NCBI GenBank assembly: GCA_934725015.1
Contig: CAKVAS010000004.1
Location: 62,001 to 126,000, forward strand
DNA from: an uncultured Bacteroidales bacterium
GTDB lineage: Bacteria; Bacteroidota; Bacteroidia; Bacteroidales; UBA932
DNA length: 64,000 nt
Direction of reading: 5' to 3'
The notes below the pieces were generated by a model, which worked only from the letters and a program-made list of their open reading frames with translations, searched no databases and had not been told where the DNA came from. Of the stretch, positions 43,059 through 52,500 are shown one piece after another. Made by a program: the position numbers and the translations under genes. Each line of letters begins with the position of its first letter. Within the stretch, counting starts at the first letter, position 1.

Positions 43059-43138
43059 TAGTTCTTCCTCCCCATCTCCATTTAAATTTTTCAGATTTGG
43101 AAAAGCAGAACCAGAAAGCTTAGGGGAAGGGGATGCCG

Positions 43139-43636
43139 CTATCTCTTGCGAGAGGTAAAGATTGTGTTCTTGTACTCATTGACCCACACCTGCCTCTCGA
43201 TAGGCTGGTCCAGTGAAATCATCGTGTCCGTCGATTGCACGTAAGGCAGCTTCTGAATCGTGTTCACAAGCACCTGCATCAGATGGTCGTGGTCGAAGCA
43301 GTAGAGCTTCACGAGCAGCGCGTAACGTCCGGTAACAAAGTGGCATTCAACCACTTCCTGAATGTTTTCCAGAGCCTCGACAACCTCCGGGTACTTGTTG
43401 CCCTCGGAGATGGATATGCTCACGAACGCGCAGATGTTCAGCCCGATCGCCTGCGGCTTCACCATCACACGCGACCCGGTGATGATTCCGTTGTTCTCAA
43501 GCCTCTTCACCCTCTGGTGGATGGCGGCTCCCGACACGCCGCACTCCCGCGCGATTTCGAGGAACGGCGTCCTCGCATTCTTTATCAGGAATGACAGGAT
43601 TTTCTGATCTATCTCGTCAATGTGGTAGTTGATCAT
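43139..43636 (-). CDS. Lrp/AsnC-family transcriptional regulator
   Basis: 165 residues from ATG 43636 (MINYHIDEIDQKILSFL). N-terminal AsnC-type helix-turn-helix (TPFLEIARECGVSGAAIHQRVKRLENNGII) and C-terminal RAM domain (AFVSISISEG, VVECHFVTGRYALLVKLYC). It binds an amino acid or similar ligand and regulates genes as an octamer or dimer. A TTG at 43645 is a less likely start. Confidence 0.9.
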   Translation of the reverse strand: MINYHIDEIDQKILSFLIKNARTPFLEIARECGVSGAAIHQRVKRLENNGIITGSRVMVKPQAIGLNICAFVSISISEGNKYPEVVEALENIQEVVECHFVTGRYALLVKLYCFDHDHLMQVLVNTIQKLPYVQSTDTMISLDQPIERQVWVNEYKNTIFTSRKR

Positions 43637-43727
43637 TGTTACCAATTATTAAGAATTTGCAGCGAATATAGCAATATTTTTACAAAACCGCACAAAAAAC
43701 TTACAAACCCGCAGTTCCCCTCGCCGT

Positions 43728-44615
43728 TCACCCCCTGTCCCTGAAGACCGACGGCGTCACTCCGAGCTCTTCCCTGAAGAAATTGCAGAAATATTCGCTT
43801 GACGAGAATCCGCAGTCGAGGGCTATCTGCTTGACCGACATATTCGTGTTCTGCAGCTCGTAGCGGGCCTTCTGCAGGCGCAGCTTCCTGAGGAAGCGGA
43901 CGGGGGATTCTCCGGTCTGGGTCTTGAACGCCACCGCGAACGACGTGTAGCTGACTCCGAGCGAGTCGGCAATCTCGTTCATGTCGATTTTCTTCTGGAT
44001 GTTCGCCTCCATGTAGGCACGTGCCTTCGCGACCAGCCTCGTCGTGTTGCGCCCGTCCTTTGGGTTCATCGACCTTCCGCTCACAATCTCGGAAAGCAGC
44101 AGCGACAGCAGCGCCTTCAGGAACAGCATCGTGTCCCCGTTGTCCGCCCGCGCCCATTCCAGCGCCTTCTGAAAAATCTCGACAACCTGCTTCGTGTCAT
44201 TCACCTGATACACGTTCGTGCTGTCCGACGGGAAGGCGTCCGCGATGACCCGCCTCATCATTTCCCCGTCAAATCCGAAGAAATATTCCGTCCATCCCGT
44301 CGTGGGATTCGGCTTGTAGGAATGCCATATCCCCGGACGCACGAGCAGGAGCGCTCCCCTTGAAACCTCGTACTGGATGCCCCTGTCGAGGAAATATCCG
44401 TTTCCGTCCGCAATCATGACGAGCTGGAAGGCGTCCACCGCACGCCCTCCGTCGTCGTTGAACTGCGTCTCCATGGGAAATCCCGCAAGCGGATACTTGT
44501 CTCCCGGCCTCACTTTCTGGTATCCTATCGCATAGACCAGATCTTCTCCCCTCCGGCTCTCCGTGCTCTGCGGAAACACAAAGCATTTGTTTTGTTCCGT
44601 GTCAATAAGCTTCAT
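43728..44615 (-). CDS. AraC-family regulator of the PUL
   Basis: 295 residues from ATG 44615 (MKLIDTEQNKCFVFPQ). An N-terminal cupin-type sensor (RPGDKYPLAGFPMETQF, RGALLLVRPGIWHSY) and a C-terminal AraC DNA-binding domain with two helix-turn-helix motifs (IDMNEIADSLGVSYTSFAVAFK; MSVKQIALDCGFSSSEYFCNFF). It is divergent from the GH2 gene. A 39-bp motif upstream of the GH2 gene recurs upstream of susC at the same distance from each -7 box, and is the best candidate binding site. Sugar ligand unknown. Confidence 0.9.
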   Translation of the reverse strand: MKLIDTEQNKCFVFPQSTESRRGEDLVYAIGYQKVRPGDKYPLAGFPMETQFNDDGGRAVDAFQLVMIADGNGYFLDRGIQYEVSRGALLLVRPGIWHSYKPNPTTGWTEYFFGFDGEMMRRVIADAFPSDSTNVYQVNDTKQVVEIFQKALEWARADNGDTMLFLKALLSLLLSEIVSGRSMNPKDGRNTTRLVAKARAYMEANIQKKIDMNEIADSLGVSYTSFAVAFKTQTGESPVRFLRKLRLQKARYELQNTNMSVKQIALDCGFSSSEYFCNFFREELGVTPSVFRDRG

Positions 44616-44698
44616 CCGTATTATTGTCGTACTTTTTCCGTAACAGTTTATTATCGTCCTTTTAACAAATCGCTCACAAGTTCGTAACGCTTGTGTAA

Positions 44699-44737
44699 TG
44701 TACTGCAATTTTTAACAAATATACAGAGGAAAACAAT
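44699..44737 (+). promoter_or_regulatory. candidate AraC operator, site 1
   Basis: Core TACTGCAATTTTTAAC (44701-44716) then ATACAGAGGAAAA. It matches site 2 at 49131-49169 at about 30 of 39 positions. Position 44701 is 67 nt before the -7 box at 44768. Confidence 0.65.
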
Positions 44738-44767
44738 AACCTGCAACTATAATCTCCTAATTTGACA

Positions 44768-44775
44768 TACATTTG
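44768..44775 (+). promoter_or_regulatory. -7 box of GH2-GH3 transcript
   Basis: TACATTTG matches TAnnTTTG; the leader to ATG 44875 would be about 93 nt. No clear -33 box is seen, as expected for an activator-dependent promoter. Confidence 0.6.
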
Positions 44776-44874
44776 CGAAACAAAACGCATTGCAAAATCT
44801 ACAACATCGTGTGGACACGACATAATACGAAACGACAAAATACACAATCAATATAAACACAACACTGATAAGCA

Positions 44875-46749
44875 ATGAAATTACATCACGTGTCATTATT
44901 TTTTTCCGCCCTCGCCATATTCGCGTCATGCGCATCCGGGAGCGGTGACTCTCTCTGGCAGCCTGCCGGGGACCACATCCGCACCAGGTGGGCGAAGGAA
45001 GTCTCTCCGGAGAACTCGCTTCCGGAATATCCTCGTCCGCAGATGGTCCGGAGCAGATGGTCGTCTCTCAACGGACTTTGGAACTACGCCGTCACGCCGA
45101 GGGACAGCTCTTCTTTCGGGGCTCCGGACGGTCGGATTCTCGTGCCTTTCTCCATCGAGTCTTCACTTTCCGGCGTCGGCCGGTCATTTACGGCCGATGA
45201 CGCGCTTTGGTACGAGACCTCTTTTAAGGTCCCTTCTTCATGGCGCAGGTCCAGAGTGCTCCTTCACTTCGGCGCCGTCGATTGGGATGCGCAGGTCTTC
45301 GTGAACGGCCGGTTCGTCACCCGGCATACAGGGGGATACACCTCGTTCACCTGCGACATAACTCCCTATCTTGCCAAGGGTTCCGTGCAGAGCCTCAGAC
45401 TCAAGGTGCTTGATGCGACTGACGACGATTTCCAGCCTTGCGGAAAGCAGTCGCTGAAAGCAAAGCCGGCGTGGTACACACCCGTATCGGGGATATGGCA
45501 GAGCGTGTGGATGGAACCGGTGCCGCAGGCTTACGTCGTGGACTACCTTTCGGTTTCTGACCTTGACAGCCGCAGCGTGAGCCTTACCGTCGAGACGGCG
45601 GGAACTGAGCCCGGCGACATGGTGGTGGCGGAACTCCTTGAGGGAGGCATCGGCTATGATACCGCGAATCCAGGCAGGAAAGTCCTGGCAAGGACACAGG
45701 CGGCCCCCGGCCGGCCCCTTGGGCTGAAAGTTGAGGACGTGCACCTCTGGTCGCCGGACTCTCCTTATCTATATGGTCTTGCAATCAGTCTCGTCAGGAA
45801 CGGCAGGACGCTTGACAAGGTTCAGGCCTACACGGCGATGCGTTCAATCGGCTCCGTCCGGGACTCTTCGGGAGTGAAGCGTATGGCTCTCAACGGCGAG
45901 CCTGTCTTTCAGTTCGGGCCGCTTGATCAGGGCTGGTTCCCGGACGGGCTCTACACGGCGCCTACGGACGAGGCGCTCAAGTATGACATCGAGATGGCGA
46001 GGGAATACGGATTCAATATGATACGCAAGCACATGAAGGTGGAGCCGGACCGATGGTACTGGCACTGCGACAGGCTCGGAATGCTGGTCTGGCAGGATAT
46101 GCCGTCGTATGCCATACATGCGAAATACGGGGACTGGATTGCGGACGGCTACGATATGGGCAACGAATTTCCGGCGTCCGACGGGGCGAAGGCAAACTTC
46201 TACAAGGAATGGTCCGAGATTATTGCCGGGCTGAAGAAGTTCCAGTGCATCGTCTGCTGGGTTCCTTTCAATGAGGCCTGGGGACAGTTCGACACGAAAG
46301 ACGTCGTGGCCTTCACATACGCTCAAGACAGCACCCGCCTTGTGAACATGGCTTCGGGAGGAAACTGGATTTCAGGAGGCTGCGGGGATATTCTCGACAC
46401 CCACTACTATCCTGAGCCGCATATCCGTCTCTGGGACCCGGACATGATTGTCGTCCTCGGGGAGTATGGCGGAATCGCGCTTCCGGTTGAGGGACACCTT
46501 TGGAAAGAGGATGCCAACTGGGGGTATGTCAAGTATGACAATGCCGAGGCTGTGACCGACGAGTATGTCAGGTTCGCGGAAATGCTGGTTCCGCTTGCGG
46601 AAGAGGGCGTATGCGCTGCGGTCTATACCCAGACGACTGACGTCGAGGGTGAAATAAACGGGCTCATGACATACGACCGCGAGGTCAACAAACTTGACGT
46701 CGCCAGGGTGCGTTCTGCCAACAGGGCTGTTATCGAGGCTGTGAAATAG
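44875..46749 (+). CDS. glycoside hydrolase family 2 lipoprotein
   Basis: 624 residues with lipoprotein signal (SALAIFASCASGSG). The GH2 order is present: sugar-binding jelly roll (ALWYETSFKVPSSWRRSRV, LHFGAVDWDAQVFVNG), an immunoglobulin-like domain, and a TIM barrel. Acid/base Glu467 lies in VPFNEAWGQ and nucleophile Glu530 in VLGEYGGI. GH2 includes beta-galactosidases, beta-glucuronidases and beta-mannosidases; which one cannot be told. The protein is shorter than typical 1000-residue LacZ forms. First gene of the PUL; GH3 follows 50 nt later. Confidence 0.9.
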   Translation: MKLHHVSLFFSALAIFASCASGSGDSLWQPAGDHIRTRWAKEVSPENSLPEYPRPQMVRSRWSSLNGLWNYAVTPRDSSSFGAPDGRILVPFSIESSLSGVGRSFTADDALWYETSFKVPSSWRRSRVLLHFGAVDWDAQVFVNGRFVTRHTGGYTSFTCDITPYLAKGSVQSLRLKVLDATDDDFQPCGKQSLKAKPAWYTPVSGIWQSVWMEPVPQAYVVDYLSVSDLDSRSVSLTVETAGTEPGDMVVAELLEGGIGYDTANPGRKVLARTQAAPGRPLGLKVEDVHLWSPDSPYLYGLAISLVRNGRTLDKVQAYTAMRSIGSVRDSSGVKRMALNGEPVFQFGPLDQGWFPDGLYTAPTDEALKYDIEMAREYGFNMIRKHMKVEPDRWYWHCDRLGMLVWQDMPSYAIHAKYGDWIADGYDMGNEFPASDGAKANFYKEWSEIIAGLKKFQCIVCWVPFNEAWGQFDTKDVVAFTYAQDSTRLVNMASGGNWISGGCGDILDTHYYPEPHIRLWDPDMIVVLGEYGGIALPVEGHLWKEDANWGYVKYDNAEAVTDEYVRFAEMLVPLAEEGVCAAVYTQTTDVEGEINGLMTYDREVNKLDVARVRSANRAVIEAVK

Positions 46750-46799
46750 CGTCGGAAAAATAGAGAAAATAACTGAATTATATTGAAAGTCATTGAATT

Positions 46800-49088
46800 A
46801 TGAAAGTGCGTGGAAATATGTGCGCTCTTGCTCTTGCCGCTGCTGTCCTCCCGGCCTGCGGCGGTGAGCCTCAGCTGTCGGAGCATAATATAGACAAGGT
46901 CGTGAAGGCGATGACGCCGGAGGAAAAGGCTCTTCTGGTGACCGGCATCGAAATGGACAAGGGCACTGATATTCATACTGCCGTCATCGGCGCGTCCGCG
47001 CAGAAAGTCGCGGGCGCGGCCGGCGCCACACACGCCATTCCTCGTCTCGGCGTCCCTTCGGTGGTTTTGGCGGACGGCCCCGCCGGACTTCGCATCGCCC
47101 CGACACGCGAGGGGGAGGAGCGGACATATTACTGTACCCATTTCCCCATAGCCTCCCTTCTTTCCTCGACATGGAATCAGGCTCTCGTCGAGGAGGTAGG
47201 CCGCGCAATCGGAAACGAGGCCCTTGAATACGGCGTGGACATACTGCTCGCGCCGGCTCTCAACATCCACCGCAATCCGCTCAACGGACGCAACTTCGAG
47301 TACTATTCCGAAGACCCGTTCCTTTCCGGGAAAATCGCCTCTTCATACGTGCGCGGAATCCAGTCGAACGGAGTCGGCACGTCGCTCAAGCACTTTGCGG
47401 CCAACAATCACGAGACCAACCGCACCGGAGTCGATGTCAGGGTCGATGAGAGAACTCTGAGGGAAATCTATCTCAGGGGATATGAAATCACGGTGAATGA
47501 GGCCGACCCGTGGACGGTGATGACCTCTTATAATAAGATAAACGGTCTGTACACCTCCGAAGACCCGCACCTGCTGCAGGACATACTCCGCGATGACTGG
47601 GGATTCGGGGGCGCCGTAGTGACTGACTGGTTCGGAGGCAAGGACACGAAGGCCCAGATGAGGGCGGGCAACGATATGCTCCAGCCCGGAAGGGTCTCGC
47701 AGTACGAGGAGATTGTCTCAGGCGTGAGGGACGGCAGCCTTGACGAAAAGTGCCTCGACAGGAACGTCGCGCACATACTCTCGCTCATCGTGCGCACCCC
47801 GACGTTCAGGAAATACCGCTACGGGAACAGCCCCGACCTCACGGCTCACGCCGCCGTGACCCGCCGGAGCGCGGCCGAGGGCATGGTACTTCTCGAAAAC
47901 CGCGATGAGGCTCTCCCGCTTTCCGCCGGGGAGAAGAAAGTGGCTCTTTTCGGCAACACGTCCTATAGATTTATCGCGGGCGGTTCGGGCTCGGGCAATG
48001 TGAACCGCGCCTACACGGTTTCGCTTCTTGAGGGACTTTCAAACGCCGGTCTTGTCGTTGATGCCGGTCTTCGCGGGAAATACGAGGCCGCGATAGCCCG
48101 GGAAGATGAGGAGGCCGCAAGGGCGGGGAAGGAGGAGAATCCATTCATGGCGGAACTCCCGCTTCCGCTGCCTGCCGACTATGTGCCGTCCGTGAGTGAA
48201 ATTGAGGGATATGCGAAAGCCGATGACGTCGCGGTCATCACCCTGGGGCGGCGTTCGGGCGAGTTTCTTGACCGCACTGACGCGGACTTCAATCTATCCG
48301 CGAACGAGCGCCGTCTCATCACCGCAGTCAGTCGCGCATTCCGTGCCGAGGGCAAGAAGACCGTCGTGGTTCTGAACGTGGGCGGGGTCATCGAGACCGC
48401 TTCCTGGAAGGACATCCCGGACGCCGTGCTCCTGAGCTGGCAGGCCGGACAGGAAGGCGGCAACTCCGTGGCCGATGTCCTCACCGGGAAGGAAAACCCT
48501 TCCGGCAGGCTCCCGATGACATGGCCGGTTTCGTGGCGGGACCACAAGTCGAGCGAGAACTTCCCGAGGGCCGAGGACTACAGCTTCAACTTTGACGCAT
48601 TCCTCGGCAAGGAGAAGGCTCCGGGAAATGTCAAGGACTACGACTGGTGCAACTATGCAGAGGGCATCTATGTCGGCTACCGCTGGTTCGACAAGGCTGG
48701 GCTGAAGGTTTCCTATCCGTTCGGTTACGGCCTTTCCTACACGGCCTTCAGCTACGGAGAGCCGCGTGTCAGCCGTGACGGGGACACGGTCCGGCTCTGC
48801 CTCAGCGTGAAGAATGTCGGGAAACGCGCCGGAAAGGAGGTCGTCGAACTCTATGTCGCCGCTCCGGGGAAGACGCTGGAAAAGCCCGTGAAGGAACTCC
48901 GCGCCTTCGCCAAGACCGGTCTTCTCGCCCCGGGGGCTTCGGAGGAGGTCGTCCTTGAGTTTGCCGTTCCGGACCTTGTCTCCTACAATCCGGCCTCGTC
49001 CTCATGGGAGGTCGAGAACGGTGTCTATACCATCCTTGTCGGAGCCTCGTGCACTGACATCCGTTGCCGCTCGCGGATGGAAATTTGA
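46800..49088 (+). CDS. glycoside hydrolase family 3 lipoprotein
   Basis: 762 residues with signal (MKVRGNMCALALAAAVLPACG). (beta/alpha)8 domain with VDILLAPALNIHRNPLNGRNFEYY split by KHFAANNHETNR; nucleophile Asp276 in VVTDWFGG. An alpha/beta sandwich domain follows (AVLLSWQAGQEGGNSVADVLTG), then a fibronectin-III-like tail. It is a beta-glucosidase-like exo-enzyme (beta-xylosidase and others are possible). Same strand as GH2 and likely one transcript with it. Confidence 0.92.
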   Translation: MKVRGNMCALALAAAVLPACGGEPQLSEHNIDKVVKAMTPEEKALLVTGIEMDKGTDIHTAVIGASAQKVAGAAGATHAIPRLGVPSVVLADGPAGLRIAPTREGEERTYYCTHFPIASLLSSTWNQALVEEVGRAIGNEALEYGVDILLAPALNIHRNPLNGRNFEYYSEDPFLSGKIASSYVRGIQSNGVGTSLKHFAANNHETNRTGVDVRVDERTLREIYLRGYEITVNEADPWTVMTSYNKINGLYTSEDPHLLQDILRDDWGFGGAVVTDWFGGKDTKAQMRAGNDMLQPGRVSQYEEIVSGVRDGSLDEKCLDRNVAHILSLIVRTPTFRKYRYGNSPDLTAHAAVTRRSAAEGMVLLENRDEALPLSAGEKKVALFGNTSYRFIAGGSGSGNVNRAYTVSLLEGLSNAGLVVDAGLRGKYEAAIAREDEEAARAGKEENPFMAELPLPLPADYVPSVSEIEGYAKADDVAVITLGRRSGEFLDRTDADFNLSANERRLITAVSRAFRAEGKKTVVVLNVGGVIETASWKDIPDAVLLSWQAGQEGGNSVADVLTGKENPSGRLPMTWPVSWRDHKSSENFPRAEDYSFNFDAFLGKEKAPGNVKDYDWCNYAEGIYVGYRWFDKAGLKVSYPFGYGLSYTAFSYGEPRVSRDGDTVRLCLSVKNVGKRAGKEVVELYVAAPGKTLEKPVKELRAFAKTGLLAPGASEEVVLEFAVPDLVSYNPASSSWEVENGVYTILVGASCTDIRCRSRMEI

Positions 49089-49130
49089 GTGGAGAGGCCG
49101 CTTCCGGACGAAAGGTTCCGGGAATCGGAT

Positions 49131-49169
49131 AATACTGTAATTTTTAACGGAGATACAAAGGAAAATATG
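49131..49169 (+). promoter_or_regulatory. candidate AraC operator, site 2
   Basis: Core TACTGTAATTTTTAAC (49133-49148) then GATACAAAGGAAAA. Same as site 1 in sequence, orientation and distance: 49133 is 67 nt before the -7 box at 49200. Confidence 0.65.
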
Positions 49170-49177
49170 TCTGCACC

Positions 49178-49194
49178 ATTGTATTGAATACAAT
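49178..49194. promoter_or_regulatory. 17-bp palindrome in susC promoter
   Basis: ATTGTATT-G-AATACAAT is a perfect inverted repeat 6 bp upstream of the -7 box. It may bind a second regulator or simply reflect AT-rich sequence. Confidence 0.35.
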
Positions 49195-49199
49195 ATATA

Positions 49200-49207
49200 T
49201 AAATTTG
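49200..49207 (+). promoter_or_regulatory. -7 box of susC operon
   Basis: TAAATTTG matches TAnnTTTG; the leader to ATG 49256 would be about 42 nt. Confidence 0.6.
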
Positions 49208-49255
49208 CAGAGTGTATTAACTGCAAGATTTACACCTGAACTAATAAATAAAAAT

Positions 49256-52200
49256 ATGCTAAAGAAAACAACATTTATTTCCTTGCTGGCGCTCTTTCTT
49301 TCCTGCCTCGTGATGACGGCGCAGGTGAAGACGGTCACGGGAAAGGTCGTTGACGGCAAGGGCGAGCCTCTCATAGGGGCCGGAGTCGCCGTCGCGGGAA
49401 CGAACAGGGGAACGACCACGGACGTGGACGGGCATTTCGTCCTTACGGTGGACAGGCTTCCCGTGAATCTCTCCGTCTCCTACATCGGCTTCTCCACTGC
49501 CGAGGTGACCGCATCGGGGGGGGGCGGAAATAACAGTCACCCTGAAGGAGGACACCATCCTCGATGAGGTTCTGGTGGTCGGCTACGGCGTTCAGAAAAA
49601 GGTGAACGTGACCGGTGCCGTGAGCCAGATTACCGCAGAGGAGATGGTTGACAGGCCTATCAGCAAGATGACCCAGGCCCTTCAGGGTCAGGTTCCGAAC
49701 CTCAACATCACCTTCAGTTCCGGCAAGCCGGGAACGAGCGGAAGCCTCAACATCAGGGGCACGACGTCCATCAACGGCGGTTCCCCGCTCGTGCTGATTG
49801 ACGGCGTTCCGGGAGAAATCGACAGGGTGAACATAGGCGACGTCGAGAGCATCTCCGTCCTCAAGGACGCATCGGCCTCCGCAGTCTATGGCGCGAGGGC
49901 CGCCTTCGGAGTCATCCTCGTCACCACCAAGAATGCCAGGGAGGGCAGCGTGAACGTCAACTACTCCTGCAACTTCGGATGGGCGACCCACGCGACCTCT
50001 ACGGATTTCATAACCACCGGCTATGACAATGCCAAGCTGAACGACCAGGCCTTCTACAACAACAAGGGAACCCATCTGTTCCACTACACGGAAGCCCAGT
50101 GGAATGAGATGTACATCCGCCGGGGCGACAAGGTCGAGAATCCGGAGCGCCCTTGGGTGGTCGTGGAAAACGTTGCGGGAAAGGAGCGTTACGCCTACTA
50201 CGGCAACTTTGACTGGTTCAACTATTTCTACTCCAAGGCGAGGCCGAGGATGAGCCACGACGTCAGCGTTTCCGGAAAGAACAAGGGCGTTTCCTATCTG
50301 CTCTCCGCAAGCTACAACGACGAGACAGGAATCTTCAGGGTCGCTCCCGACAAGGAAAGGCGCTATTCCGTGCTCTCGAAAATAGGGACCGACGTCACCA
50401 AGTGGTTCACTCTCAGCAACACTACCAAGTATTTCAGGAGTTCCTACACCTGGAAGGGATTCAACCAGAGCTACACCCCGAGCGGGAACGACAAGATAGG
50501 CTCCAGTGACGCGCAGTTCTATTCCCCTTACTATCACTACCATCCGCAGTATGTCCCGTTCAACCCGGACGGCACGCTGACCGGCAACTCCGGAATGTCC
50601 AACTACACGATGGGATTCGGTCTCCACGCCATTCAGGAGAACGGGAAGAGCAAGGGGCAGGAGAACCGGAGCGAGTTCCAGACGACTTTCGAGGCCAGGT
50701 TCAAGATTATCGAAGGCCTGAACCTCATCGCCAACTACACGTTCAAGCAGGAGAACTTCGACCGGTACTACCGTTCGGTTCCGGTGCAGTATTCCCTCAA
50801 CGTAGGGGAGATGGTAACATGGAACTGGGACGCGCTTTCCCGCGACCAGCTCACCGAGCGCGAGTCGAGGCATCTGAGCCACATCGCCAACGTGTATGCG
50901 AACTTCGACAGGACCTTCGGCAGCCATCATGTCGGGGCGATGGCCGGATTCAATCAGGAGAGCGTCACCTACAAGACCCTGACGGCGGCCAACACCGCGC
51001 TCCTCTCGGAGACTCTCAACGACCTCTCGCTCGCCACCGGCACCCCTCAGCTTTTCGGAAACCAGTGGGACTACGCCCTCAGGGGCGTGTTCGGCCGCGT
51101 AACTTACGACTACGGCGGACGCTATCTCCTTGAACTCAGCGGGCGCTACGACGGCTCGTCGAGATTCCCTAAGAAATCCCGCTTCGCCTTCTTCCCGTCG
51201 CTTTCCGCCGGCTACCGGCTCAGCGAGGAGCCGTTCATGAAGCCCCTCAAGAGATATTTCGACAACATCAAGATTCGTTACTCCTACGGCTCGCTCGGAA
51301 ATCAGGACGTCGCCCAGTACGCGTACATCACGTCGATGTCCATCAGCAACTCCTCATGGCTCGACAGCGCAGGCAACATTCACAAGCAGACCTCAAGCCC
51401 CGCTCCGGTCGCCGACAACCTGACATGGGAGGTGGCCACCACCCATAACCTCGGCCTTGACATCGATATGCTCTCCAGCAGGCTCAACTTCAGCGCGGAC
51501 ATCTATCAGCGCTCGACCACGGGAATGCTCACCACCGGAGCCCAGCTCCCGAATGTCTTCGGAGCCGCCGAGCCTAAGGAGAACGCCGCGGATCTCCGCA
51601 CGAGGGGCTTCGAGCTCTCCCTCGGATGGCGCGACACCTTCAAGATAGGCTCGCATCCTTTCTCCTACAGCGTGAAGGGAATCCTTTCCGACTATCAGGC
51701 CGAAATCACCAGGTTCGACAACCCGACAAACCTTCTCAGCCAGTACCGGGTGGGACAGAAGCTCGGGGAAATATGGGGATATGTCTATGACGGCTTCTTC
51801 AAGACCGACGCCGAGGCCGAGGAATACACCAGCAGGGTCAACACCCGCTCCATTCAGGGCCGCGAGGTGCCGGGATACTATGCCGGCGACATCAAGATCC
51901 GTGACCTGAACGGCGACAACGTCATCAACCAGGGAGCCAACACCCTTGACGACCCGGGCGACAGGTGCATCATCGGGAACAGCACCCCGCGCTACTCTTA
52001 CGGCATTACGCTCACGGCGTCATATTTCGGATTCGACCTCTACCTCTTCTTCCAGGGCATCGGCAAGCGTGACTGGTACCCGACCAACGAGACGGAGATG
52101 TTCTGGGGCCCGTACTCAAGGCCTTACGCTTCGTTCATCCCGTCCGACTTTGAGGGCAAGGTCTGGTCGGAGAACAATCAGAACGCCTATTTCCCTCGCC

Positions 52201-52487
52201 TTCAGGGCTATCTCGTGAGCTACGAGCTCGGAAGGGCGAACACCATGTACCTCCAGAACGCGGCATACTGCAAGCTCAGGAACGCCACCCTCGGCTACAC
52301 GGTGGACCCGAAGCTGACGAAGAGGATAGGGATCTCCAACATCAGGGTGTTCGTCAGCGGCGAGAACATCTTCACCTGGTCCGGTCTCAAGACAAAGTAC
52401 ATCGACCCCGAGGAGACATACTCCGGCGACGCCAGGACATATCCGATGAGCAGGACATGGTCAGTGGGCGCAACCATATCATTCTAA
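49256..52487 (+). CDS. SusC/RagA-type TonB-dependent transporter, frameshifted at a G9 tract
   Basis: Outer-membrane glycan importer that pairs with the SusD protein next to it. The frame from ATG 49256 encodes the signal peptide (MLKKTTFISLLALFLSCLVM), the carboxypeptidase-like domain (VTGKVVDGKGEPLIGAGVAV, VDGHFVLTVDRLP) and then shifts at nine Gs (49516-49524), ending at 49567. The downstream frame resumes with EITVTLKEDTILDEVLVVGYG, then the plug (ISKMTQALQGQVPN, GSPLVLIDGVPGEID, VLKDASASAVYGARAAFGV) and a 22-strand barrel to ISF at 52487. With eight Gs the gene would be one 1076-residue protein. Confidence 0.92.
49516..49524 (+). other. nine-G homopolymer in susC
   Basis: The run sits 87 codons into susC, in the linker between the carboxypeptidase-like domain and the TonB box. 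Eight Gs give an open frame; nine give a stop at 49567. This is a typical slippage-prone sequence but also a common sequencing or assembly error. Confidence 0.9.
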
Positions 52488-52500
52488 TCCGTTGAGAAAC

